From positions 198,167-238,671 of the forward strand of contig MNCI01029439.1 of NCBI GenBank assembly GCA_015680685.1: DNA of 40,505 nucleotides, read 5' to 3'. This stretch comes from Gnetum montanum (lineage: Eukaryota > Streptophyta > Gnetopsida > Gnetales > Gnetaceae). The translations under genes were made by a program, and so were the position numbers. Shown piece by piece: positions 11,250-21,376 of the stretch. Position 1 is the first letter of the stretch. The number at the start of each line of letters is the position of its first letter. The notes beneath the pieces are model-generated. The model was not told the origin of the DNA, did not search any database, and saw only the letters and a program-made list of their open reading frames with translations.

Positions 11250-11445
11250 TGTATTTTCAAATAAGTACATTTCAAACATGTATTTTCAAATAAGTACATT
11301 TCAAACATGTATTTTCAAACAAGTACATTTCAAACAAGTATTTTCAAAACATGTATTTTCAAAAAAGTACATTTCAAACAAGTATTTTCAAAAAGTTTAA
11401 AATTTTTAAATACATGTATTTTCAAACAAGTACATTTCAAACATG
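11250..11445. repeat. Tandem repeat, 29-bp unit
   Basis: Units of the type tattttcaaataagtacat plus ttcaaacatg repeat with a 29-bp period (11252, 11281 and so on), about six to seven copies with internal shortening at 11340-11410. This is a minisatellite; there are no unique spacers. Confidence 0.9.
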
Positions 11446-11516
11446 TTTGTCATTTATAAGATGTAATAGAGTAAGATTAATTTTATTATTGTTGCTATTG
11501 TAATTTAGTAATATAT

Positions 11517-11870
11517 TTTGAATTCAATGTTTATTCATTTAAACTATGCAATGCCAAAATTTGAGATAATTTTTCTTAATTTAAGATGTTTTCAACTTTA
11601 CTCTTTTGAATAGTTAGGAGTTCTTCGAATTTTCTTTTAATCTTACCACCTTAGCTTTATTTTCTTGGTTTTAAGATTAGTTTTAATATGTTTGCTGCAG
11701 TTTAATCATATAGTGTAGAAATCTAATGTATTATCACTCATTTAAACTAAACAATAAAGAATAAAGATATTTTTTCTTAATTTAACATGTTTTCACCTTT
11801 ATTCTTTCAACCTTAACTTTATTTTTTCATTATTATTTTTTATTTTAATATATTTTGTTTAATTTAAAAG
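11517..11870. repeat. Diverged direct duplication, ~210 bp period
   Basis: 11540-11660 (tcatttaaactatgcaat ... tttttcttaatttaagatg ... ctttactctttt) is repeated in diverged form at 11738-11830 (tcatttaaactaaacaat ... tttttcttaatttaacatg ... ctttattcttt). Very AT-rich; no coding content. Confidence 0.5.
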
Positions 11871-11929
11871 ACTATTTTTAAAAACAACAATATAGCAAAT
11901 TTCCTTTAACAAGCACCCTAGCCTTCAAT

Positions 11930-12160
11930 TTTCAACCGTGGCCATACACATGAATTTGATATCCGATTTGGTGGAAAAACTTTGATGTGATGGGCGGGGA
12001 AATCAAAAAATGATTATGGCCACGGTGATGAAGGGGATGGATTATAAATTCATTGAATATTTATCAAAGTCACTCCGACTTTGGGCACGAAAGTCTTCAA
12101 ACACTCTTGATGATCACCAAAGTCCGATCTCCTTCGAGACCATCTGTCACCGTGTGCCTG
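11930..12160 (+). other. Short exon-like open frame, unassigned
   Basis: A frame of 101 codons opens at 12010. Its first ~50 codons have mixed composition and GC closer to coding DNA (12010-12160), followed by a GT at about 12161 (cctGTAAAT) that resembles a plant 5' splice site; beyond this the frame becomes AT-rich and repeat-derived. I do not recognise the peptide. It could be an exon or gene fragment, or chance. Confidence 0.15.
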
Positions 12161-12194
12161 TAAATTTCACACCCCTGCTTTTTATCTCTTTTCT

Positions 12195-12978
12195 CAAATT
12201 TTACTACATATTTTGCAATATATTTTATGACAACATATTAGGACACAGTAAGCTGAAAACATGTATTTACCCTTCATGTTTGAAGCAACATTATGTTATG
12301 AACACAAAGCCTTGAATCATTTCTTTGAGAACAAAAGTGAGTTCGTTATCATTTGTTAAATCTTTACATAGGCTTAATTTAGTTGCATTTTATGATAACT
12401 ATCCTTAACACTTACACAACTATTTCATATTTCCTCACATTTACTATTATTTTGTCCTACAATGCAAGCAAAATGGTTTTGAGATTGCCAAGGGGTTGGG
12501 CTTTTTGTTTTGTTGTAAATATAAGCATGATGCATATTTTCATTAAATATATATATATATACATATCAAAAGGATTTTCTAAGTTTTAATTCTCTTTTTA
12601 AAGTTGAATTGTTGGACAAGGCAACAAATTTGATGAAAACCAAATTACTTTTGCCGTTGCTCTAATTTTCCTTACACCCTCTCGATCCAATTTTTTCTTT
12701 TGATGTTTGTTCAAAGTATTCCTATACTATTATTTATGCTAAATATTGATATTTAGGGAAAGAAGCATTCCATGAAAAGCTCATGATTTTTTTCTCAAAT
12801 TTTGTTACATATTTTGTAATATATTTTAAGACAACATATTCGGACACAATAGACTGAAAATATAGATTTGCCCTTCATCTTTGAAGCAACATCATGTTAT
12901 GGACATTAAACCTTGAGTTATTTCTTTGAGAACAAAAGTGATTTAATTATTATTATTTGGATCTCTAGAAAGGCTCAA
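12195..12978. repeat. Unclassified repeat: direct repeat pair with inserted module
   Basis: 12195-12375 and 12795-12978 are diverged direct repeats, both containing catattttg(c/t)aatatatttta, gacaacatatt, cttcat(g/c)tttgaagcaaca and tttctttgagaacaaaagtga. Between them, 12380-12545 matches 21085-21262 (gcattttat(g/c)ataactatcc ... aaaatg(g/a)ttttgagattgc). The family is not identifiable by eye; it could be an old LTR or a non-autonomous DNA element. Confidence 0.6.
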
Positions 12979-13239
12979 TTCACAAGATAATGCCTAAGGA
13001 ACATTATACTTAGAAATAAAAGAAAAGGAAAATCAATCTCTAAAAAAATTTTATACAAAGATATAGTAAAGTTTGCATGTGTTGTTGAACAACATTAAGC
13101 CAATTTGCATAACTAGTGTCAAGATCCATATTTGCTAGTTGTTGAGCAGTAAATTCATATGGATGATGCAACATATTTATTTGTAAAGACTACATGAAAA
13201 GACAAAATGAAAAGATAAGTCAATGAAAAAAATAATTCT

Positions 13240-15302
13240 TGCATCTTCCTAGCAATATTAGCAAAAACATTTTTGCAAGTACATAAAGAAATTCAAATAG
13301 GATAGTATTGCTATGGTTGGTAGAGCTTCTTATAGTTACCTTGAGGTAAGATAACCTGCTAGATAATTTCCCTTTGGTGAATTCTGGATTTAAGGCATGA
13401 ACCACAGACTCCTTAAGGTGTGAAAAAATTGGACGACATCCCTTAATATGCTCATATTGACATACATTAGATCCTTCATCATCTAAATTAGAGGCGGTAG
13501 CCTCTTCTATTTCTATTGCTTTTCCCTTTGTCTAATAGTAGTCCTTTCCTACATCTTTTTTTCTTCCTCCTATCATTATCTCTAGCTCTACCTTACTCTA
13601 TCTTTTCCTCCATAGTTTTCAATATTGTTTGAAAGTTTTCATCAATTGAGTCCCACAGTTTGTCAACCTTTATCAAAATTTTCATTATTGACTTCTGGAT
13701 TGGCAAGGTTCTTCTTTAAACCACCTCTTCTAATGGTGCCTATTTTTCTGGTTCATAGACATGAATGTTCTTTTCATAGAGAGAGGGATCTCTATTATAT
13801 TCCTTGGCACACTCTCTTTTTTAATTCTCATTTCTTATTTGCTACCTAATCAATCACCCTCTAAATTTGATAGGCTCTCATCTTTCAAAGTCTCCCTTGA
13901 GCATAGACTCCAAGAGTTTTCCTTATCTTGTTTTTGAGTCCATTTATAATATGACACATTTATTCCCTATAAGAGAACCATGGCCTAGGCATCTATGTAA
14001 CAGTGAGTAAGACCTACACAAGGCTTCATTAAAGAACTCATGATTTCCTTACCTTCATCCCTAAATCTACTTCCTTAAATTGGACACTTTGGAGTACATT
14101 TGATGTTTGTCATTAAAAATTTCCAACATCATCCTCCATCTTTTGATGGATTCTTATTCTAAGGACTAGAACCAAATTTATTCTTCCTTGATGAGTGTCT
14201 TAGAAAATAATTTTAGCTTTTGCCATTCATTTTCTAAATTTTGCCAAACACAAGCATCATAAATGGCTTGTAAAATGGTGTTGTAGATCAACATTATAGC
14301 CTTCCTTGAACTTATGAATGTTATTCATGTTTAGTCATTTGATTTAACTATTCCTCTAATGCACAGTAGGAATGTAGACCACCTCCCTAATGTTAATTAT
14401 ACTGGAAGTAGCAAGCAAAAATTCATCATAATTATCTTTATTCTCATGGTCTTTGTTATGATCATGCCCCTTTCTATGATGCCTACTATGGCTTCTTTCA
14501 ACTCTATATCTTGTTTCTTGGTTGTGTCTACCATCTCATTCTCCATCCCTATGATGGTCTCTATGATCACCTCTACTAGGTCGTCTACCATTAACTCTTC
14601 TTTCTCAGTCACATTCATCCTCATTTAAGTTGGACAATATTGATCATGAGGAAGAAGAAGAATTAGAAGTTTTCAACTTGCTTTTCTTTGATGAAGCCTT
14701 TGATCATTTCAACTTAGTCTAATGGAAAACTTAGGCCTAGAGGTCCTTCTTATGTTAGGTCTTGTCATCCCTTTTTCTTGGTTACTAGCCAAGGTTAAAT
14801 ATGATGGTACATTTGTCATGTCATTTGCAATATGGATTGGAGTATTTTGATAATGAGATCTACCCAATTAATAATCAGTACCCTCCTTCTTAGATTGCAA
14901 TGTTAGCGGAATGGTCTTCCCCTTTCCCTTGGAGACATCATGGTATGCTTCCATGAAACGGTTCCTTCGTAGTTGGGGTTTAGTAGGCTACTAAGACCTA
15001 AACATTCAATCAACTACTTTGTAGTCACTAGTAACCACTTCCAGTTCCAATTTCATCAATGTTTCCATAAGCATGAATCAAAATGAGAAGTTAGGTTGTA
15101 ACACAATATTGCCTCCATGCCCCCTTCATTACAAATGATGATCCTAATGGAGGATGAAAGTGAAGCTTGGATAATAGGGGTTCAGATGTTGATAGACCAC
15201 TTTAGGTTATTAGGGTATATAATCCATATTATTTATTTTCTTGTTGTGTTTCCTTGTAGAATTGTCAATAGGTGGGGAATTAACCTTGTGAGAAGAAGAC
15301 AT
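13240..15302 (-). pseudogene. gag: gag of gypsy copy 3, degraded
   Basis: Minus-strand Gag remnant collinear with copy 1. It starts with ATG at 15300-15302 (Met-Ser-Ser-Ser-like agaagaagacat on the plus strand). The core homologous to NNIPxFEGGYN lies near 14290-14330. The segment for W-TMLE-F through SNLRK follows near 14070-14130. The acidic/zinc-knuckle region lies near 13420-13510, and the SYPQG-like end at about 13330-13350. Many stops and frameshifts are present. Protease and pol are missing; recognisable homology fades near 13240 and no 3' LTR adjoins. It sits beside its own LTR (15441-16298). Confidence 0.7.
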
Positions 15303-15440
15303 TTTTCAATTACTTTAGTGTGCTTGAATAGAATAAAATAGTATTATTTTTATATGATAAATCATTAGAGCTCTAACAACAATCTTTATATGATTATAGA
15401 CATTTAAATTATTAGCACCAATCCCTAACAATGATGCTAA

Positions 15441-16298
15441 TGATGAGCAGTAAAGTAGGCCCTATGTCTAACCATAAAAATCACAAGCATTTAGCATGGG
15501 TATCTAGATAATAGGCAATTGATCATTCATCATTCTCTTCCCAATCACACTTATATGGGCTAATTCATATGGTTAAGTATGATTGAGATACATGTTGATG
15601 TTAAAGTGACTATGTTTAAAATATTATGAAACTACTAAAAGATTAAAAATGTAAATTATCTAACCTAAGTATGAAGAATAAATCTAGTCTAGCCTAAGAA
15701 TCAAGCATCCATTTCCACCTTATTGTACACATCCTAAACTTACACCAACGCTCTTGGGATACCAAGTGTTCACTAGTGGATGGACCAACTACACATTGTT
15801 GGGATTACTAAGCATTGAGGTGTTTATGCTCAAAGCTGGTAGTACTCATGTTGTGTAATGAAAGAGTAATGAAATGTAAAATAATTGACTCAATGGATGA
15901 AAATTAAAGGAACAATAAAATTAAATTGTAGTTAAAGAAATCATTAAGCTATTCTAAGTGTTGCAATGAAAATAATCTAATTTTGATCTTATTACCTTCA
16001 TGGAAATGTGTCTAGATACATAATAAGTTAAATAAGATTCTAGATAATTAACTTAGTTTGTGTTGCATATTCTTAATGACAAATTCTAACTTCTATGGAA
16101 ACAAACTACAAAAGCTTTACTATGTTAATGATCAAATAGTATCAAAAATGTACTGGGTGTGTGCATTTATATAGGCATTTATTGTCTCAATGTTAACACA
16201 TCTAACCCTACATTGACATTGCTACATTGACATAATCAACTCAATTATGATTGATCAAAATGATATAAGGAATATTGGAAAAGCTATTCATCTCATCG
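15441..16298 (-). mobile_element. 5' LTR of gypsy copy 3
   Basis: Starts TGATGAG at 15441 on the plus strand, 138 bp from the gag start (the same spacing as copy 2). It ends at about CTCATCG (16298), adjoining Helitron-like sequence. Its closest relative in the window is the LTR at 8046-8950. A decayed TATA is present near 16165-16175. Confidence 0.7.
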
Positions 16299-16868
16299 AT
16301 ACTAGCAACATTGTCCAGTGCATGCATACCAATCTTGACATCATGATAGTATGGTTCATTTTCCTTTTTAAATAGCAACATATTATAAACTCATCTCTTA
16401 TTAACTATGAAGTTATACTTCTTGCTCATTTGATCCACTTTTCTCATAACTAAAAAAGATATATTAAGAGAAAGTCTCTTAGTAATCTATGTAACATCTT
16501 GAGGAAAGTTAATCATGTAGCCTTTATACTTAATCTATTCACTCACTACATGCATAACTTGTAATATGGCATTGATTCTTGCAATTAACATTTCTTCAAC
16601 ATTAGTTAAATTGGCTAGAACAAGTAACTGGGATCCTTGATTCATGTCATTCTTTTCCAGAAAATTACTTAAACTTATGACCAAAACTATTAACAATATT
16701 TTGTACCTTTTTTTTACACTGGTTTCATGTCTAACCTCTAGTTCTTGCTAAATTGAGTTATATGCCAAGATACATTTCATTATATACATTACATGATTGG
16801 GTATTAGAAAAATTTATCATTGTAGTGTTAAAACTTTGAATCGCCTAAGCAATTTGTATAGGTGTCTT
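16299..16868 (-). pseudogene. Helitron helicase N-terminal fragment (copy B)
   Basis: Better preserved than copy A. The minus strand gives CNVYNEMYLGI (a Cys-x2-Tyr remnant of a CxxC finger), then VQNIVNSFGHKFK, LANLTNVEEMLIARINAILQ, YKGYMINFPQDV, VYNMLLFKKENEPYYHDVKI and GMHALDNVASIDE, with several stops. This is the conserved block preceding the PIF1-like helicase in plant Helitrons. The LTR of gypsy copy 3 begins right after the ALDN block. Fragment only; no terminal hairpin or helicase motif is seen. Confidence 0.75.
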
Positions 16869-17967
16869 TCATGTTTTGAGAATAAGTGGACTAGTATTGA
16901 AGAATGCCCTTCCACTATTGTTACAGTAGCATTGGAAGGTTCATGCATTCAATCAAATGATTCTTCACATTGTTATTACCTTATTTGGTGTTTAATTTTG
17001 TGATACTATATCTATCAATGATCTTTTCGTAAGTGTTCTTCGACATCTACTATCTTGTCACAATTGTTCTTTTACATCTATGATATATACTGAATAGCAA
17101 GTTTGAATGCATTTTCTATGCACAAAAAGAAATAACCATCTTATAAAATATGAACAAAATATTACATAAAATAAATAACTTGAAGAATGGTAGAGAATAA
17201 AAACCTACAATTATTGTTAATGATTTGTGTTATTTTGATCCACGCAAATGATCATTTTGAAGGATGAATTTTCTGTTGGCATGAGTTTATAAAAAAGCAT
17301 ATACAGCCTGAACTATGTTAATAAAGTAGGTATAGAAAATAAGGATAAGACTTCATTTCATTATATTCCAAGATACATTTCATTATATACATTACATGAT
17401 TGGGTATTAGAAAACTGTATTATTGTAGTATTAAAATTTTGAATCGCCTAAGCAATTTGTATAGGTGTCTTTCACATTTTGAGAATAAGTGGACTAGTAT
17501 TGAAGAGTTCCCTTCAACTATTGTTACAATAGCATTGGAAGGTTCATGCATTCAATCAAATGATTCATCACATTGTTATTACCTACTTTGGTGTTTACTT
17601 TCGTGACACTATATTTATTGATGATCTTTTCATAATTATTCGTCAACATCTACGATCTTGTCACAATTGTTCTTTTATGTCTATGATATATACTGAATAA
17701 CAAGTTTGAATGCATTTTCTGTGTACTAAAAGAAATAGCCATCTTAGAAAATATGAACAAAATATTACATAAAAATAAATAATTTGAAAAATGATAGAGA
17801 ATAAAAACCTACACTTGCTATTATTGATTTATATTATTTTTATCCATGCAAATGATCATTTTGAAGGATGAATTTTTTGTTGGCATGAGTTTATCAAAAA
17901 AAAAATAAAAAGATACAACCTAAACTATGTTAATAAAGTAGGTAGAGAAAATAAGGATAAGATTTAG
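16765..17967. repeat. Tandem duplication, ~603 bp unit
   Basis: Unit 1 (16765-17367) and unit 2 (17368-about 17967) begin with the same ccaagatacatttcattata and run in register, ending with aagtaggta(t/g)agaaaataagg. They are about 90% or more identical by eye. The first ~100 bp overlap the Helitron fragment copy B, so the duplication includes Helitron-flank sequence. Plus-strand 68-codon frames conserved in both units (16797-17003, 17400-17606) do not start with ATG and most likely reflect the duplication rather than a gene. Confidence 0.85.
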
Positions 17968-18044
17968 CAATGTAAATGTATTTGCATTAAACTATGCCAA
18001 CATTCATTAAAGTATTTGCATTTCTATCATACTGATTTATTATT

Positions 18045-18640
18045 CATGTCTCTTTTGTATTGCCCAACATTCAACACCATATAAGATAGTAAGTCTCATT
18101 ACTATTCTATAAAATTTCCCCTTCAATGTTATATTTATTTATCACATAGAACACCACTATCCTATCTTCATTTGAACCATCCTGCCTCAATTCCATTTCT
18201 AATATCTTTATTAATTTCATCATCTGATTGAAGGAATGATCCTAGGTAGTGAAACTATTTGCAGTGAGGGGCTTTTTTACCTTGAATTATTACTTCTATT
18301 TTATCACTATTTATATTGTGATTAAAATTACATTTCATATATTTTATTTTACTTCTACTAATTTTAAAGTCTTTTGATTGTACAGCATGTCTCTACTTCT
18401 TCATTTTAGAAACAATATTTTCATGAGCTGTATCTAGCAACACAATATCATCTACAAATAGCATATAGAGATTTCATCTTGTATTTTCTTTTTTAATTCA
18501 TTTATAATAATGGCAAATAAGTACATGCTAAGTGCAAATCCTTGATATAGACCTATTGTGACTTGAAAATAAAATGTTATTCCATAAGCTATTATAATTT
18601 TAGTGATAGCTCCTTCATACATATCTTGAATCACACAAAA
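18045..18640 (-). pseudogene. RTE-type LINE reverse transcriptase fragment
   Basis: The minus strand encodes, with stops, the region around the RT catalytic core of plant RTE non-LTR retrotransposons: IQDMYEGAITK, FQVTIGLYQGFALSMYLFA (the usual GLHQGSALSPYLF motif), a following region in which the usual FADD block is disrupted near 18440-18460, then SKDFKISRSKIKYMKCNFN, YLGSFLQSDDEINKDI, IEAGW and LTILYGVECWAIQKR. Non-LTR RT copies the element at the target site. Both ends are missing (no endonuclease, no 3' tail). It is not in the same copy as the LINE at 38298-39218, which has a different sequence type. Confidence 0.8.
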
Positions 18641-18902
18641 TAAGAATAAAGATAATAAACTTAACCATAAACCTAATATTAGTACATGATTTACCTTTTG
18701 TTGTTTATATTGATAGTAAATGTTGACTTTTTATCTTCCCTTTTACTTTAGAATATCAAATGAAAATTTTTAAAATTTACTAAGATTTGGAAAACTCGTT
18801 GCCTTATATGTTAGATGTTGTGAGTTGAATTGTAATTGCAATATCATTATACTATTATTTTTTTAAAATAATGGCAACTCTTTGTACCCTTACTTTTCTT
18901 TT
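18641..18902. other. No recognisable feature
   Basis: Short AT-rich gap between the RTE fragment and the LTR; no frame or repeat that I can identify. Confidence 0.4.
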
Positions 18903-19760
18903 TGATGAGTAGCAGGTACCCCTATGCCCACTCGTATGAATCATAAGCATTCATGCACAATCCGATTGGATTTTGTGGATGGGACTAGTTGTGGCATCTA
19001 GATTGTTAAGCATTGATTAAAGGACATTGTATTCCCACTTGGATTAGTAGTAGTTTTGTCACGTATAGTTTAGTCCAAAGTGAGGCATATGATAATTGAT
19101 GTTGTTAGACCCTCATTACTTTTAGCAATAAACCTATTTAAGAATGAAATTTAATCCTAAACTTAAGTAATGATAGTAATGTAAATCTACTTTAGCCTAG
19201 AGTGATGAGCATTTAGTCCTAACTTACCATACATGTCTTGGGCTCATGTAATTGTTACTGGGTTACCAAGCGTTATGCTATTGGATGAACCAAGCAATAA
19301 CACTACTAGGATTACCAAACGATTACACTTAAACGTTTAAAACCAATAGTACTCATTTCGCTTTACTAATGAACAAGAAAGTAAAGTACTTGGAAATATA
19401 AATGATTAAACTAAGAAAATAGTAAAAAACTATGCTAAGTAAAACAATAAAACTAAGTGGATGTTGCAATGATGAAAAGCAATCTTGATCTTTATTTTTG
19501 GTCATGCATTATGCCCAAGTACACATCACTTGAATAAATATTTTGTACAACTGCTAAACACCACACTGCGGGCACTCACTATATTGCTAAAACTACAAAA
19601 TAAAACTACAAAAATCTAAGGGTGAAATGAAACTTATTTTAGATCCATGTGCCTAAGTGATGTATTTATAGGTAGGCATGCATCCTGCAATATCACATAT
19701 ACAATGACGTAGCTAGAGCTATGATATCGAATTGTAGTCTGACCAAAATTGACTTTATCA
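18903..19760 (-). mobile_element. gypsy LTR, probably a 3' LTR
   Basis: Starts TGATGAGTAG at 18903 and ends CTTTATCA at 19760 (a decayed CTCATCA). Its sequence resembles the reverse complement of the outer element's LTR (for example tctagattgttaagcattga). No primer site precedes it on the left. On its internal side (minus strand) the purine run GGAGGGAAGG (19761-19770) fits a polypurine tract, so I read it as a 3' LTR with the rest of the element lost or unrecognised to the right. TATA: minus CTATAAATA at 19663-19671. The flanking 5 bp (ctttt/ccttc) do not form a duplication. Confidence 0.7.
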
Positions 19761-19774
19761 CCTTCCCTCCAATT

Positions 19775-21084
19775 TCCACTGCATTTTTTATATAACTAGG
19801 GGTTTTCTTCCATGTTTTTGGTGGGCAATGCGAAGTTATATAAAATTTTATTGAAGTATGTATCTTGGGGTGTGCCTATGTTTCACTTACTTCAGATTCC
19901 AACACCAAAGTATGCTTGGGAATGGAAATTGAAATATGAAACGTGAGGGGTTAGAGATCCAACAGTTTCCACTAGTTGTTTTTGTTGTAGTTATTAAATC
20001 TTCAATTTTTTTCACTTTTTTAACAATTGGTGAAAACACATCGTTTACATTATTTTTCCACGAACCCATAATGCTTTTTATTCTTTCTATAACTCTTCAG
20101 AAATCAATTGTAATTGATGATGAATTTACTATAATTTAAAAGGACTTACAAGAAAAAATATACAAACCATAGATAATACAATTTTAAATATTTATTATAT
20201 AAATTTTACAAGAAGCGAAGAAGCAATTTAGGAATAAAAACAAGTCGAAGGAAACTCAAAAAGACAACAAACTAGCCTTTCAAACCGAGGGAATGTTAGC
20301 TAACAAACTAGGCAAGAGCCCACGGTCATCAATGCAAAAAAAATTAGCAGCCCATGGTTATCAATACAAAAAATATTACGATTATATGTATCATTTGATT
20401 TCAAGTCGCCTTCCTAATTAATGTGCAATTAAAGATTTCACAATATAATTTTTATTTTAGCAAAAGCCGTCAACTTTTCTCTCTCTTCGTGCCTTCCGAG
20501 TTACAGAGTCTACGTTACATAGCGGATGTAAACCTGAAAAAGTCAAAGGAAATTACATGCGGTTTAAATTGCTCTAGGACAGGTTTGTCTTTGGCATTTA
20601 AAAAAATAATAATTAATAAGCGTGATTTCATTTTATAATTTGAGGATGGTGTCTGAGTCGTCACTCAGAGCCGCAACAATGGCCTCGAGCACCGCATGAA
20701 CGGAGCATCTGTGGGACAACAATTATGCCAAGAACCCTTTATAACTTGTCTGTGGAGAATCCATAGCATTCAGCAAATTCTACGGTGTTTCTTCCACCCA
20801 TCTCAACGGTTCTTATGTTCCTAACTGGTCCTATTTCACTTGCAGGACTCTTAGAATGGTAGTCATATTTGCGGTACTTGAAATTATATGGATTTATGAC
20901 GGTCCGCCATTATTCGTATATTATGAGATTGGTGATTGAAGACAAAACATGGAATTCAAAGAATGTGGGAAAGAGATTTTTAAAAACCCAAACAAAACAA
21001 AGATACATATACTATTATAATTTTCATGTACAAATTCTATTTTCAGCTAAATTTATATGTATGATGTTTTACGCCATTTTGATA
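19775..21084. other. Unassigned region, partly GC-richer island
   Basis: No family recognised. 19775-20420 is AT-rich and could include the 3'-untranslated part of the preceding element. 20470-20870 is noticeably less AT-rich, with a frame at 20423-20638 (71 codons) and a ttcacttgcAG acceptor-like site at about 20835-20846. I could not identify a protein in any frame. It might be a relic of a host gene or of another transposon. Confidence 0.3.
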
Positions 21085-21262
21085 TGGCTCATATTTAGTT
21101 ACATTTTATCATAACTATCCTTTAACACCTATATAGCTATTTCATACTTCCTCATATTTACTTTTATTTTATCTTACAATGTAAGCAAAATGATTTTGAG
21201 ATTGCTAACGAGTTGAGCTTTTGGTCTTGTTGTAAATATTAGCAAAATGCATATTTTCATGG
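21085..21262. repeat. Copy of the unclassified module seen at 12380-12545
   Basis: Shares acattttatcataactatcc, atttcata(c/t)ttcctca and aagcaaaatg(g/a)ttttgagattgc with 12380-12545. It ends where the LINE fragment begins, so the LINE 5' truncation point is near 21263. Confidence 0.65.
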
Positions 21263-21376
21263 GTAATTAGTTGTTTAATTAGCTTATATATTGTAGATAC
21301 TCTATTGATTGCTGCTACCCACCTGAGAAGAAATCATAGAAGAAAAAGAAAAGAATGGTTGGATGATCAATGTTGG
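21263..21376 (+). pseudogene. LINE ORF2 fragment, 5' part of split copy
   Basis: Reads THLRRNHRRKRKEWLDDQCW up to the insertion point of the outer gypsy element, and the reading continues after 38298. This is the linker between the endonuclease and RT domains of a non-LTR retrotransposon (Trp followed by a basic/acidic helix). The first ~15 codons are less certain. It ends with the target-site duplication GTTGG (21372-21376). Confidence 0.6.

Noticed and set aside
11250-11445. CRISPR-like array
   Set aside because: The repeats are directly contiguous 29-bp units without unique spacers, in a plant-type genome; it is a minisatellite.
16797-17606. Two conserved 68-codon proteins
   Set aside because: They do not start with ATG, lie in a recent duplication and overlap Helitron sequence on the other strand; similarity is explained by the duplication.
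16765-17967. Pair of LTRs
   Set aside because: The two 603-bp copies are directly adjacent with no internal region, no TG...CA ends and no target duplication; it is a tandem duplication.
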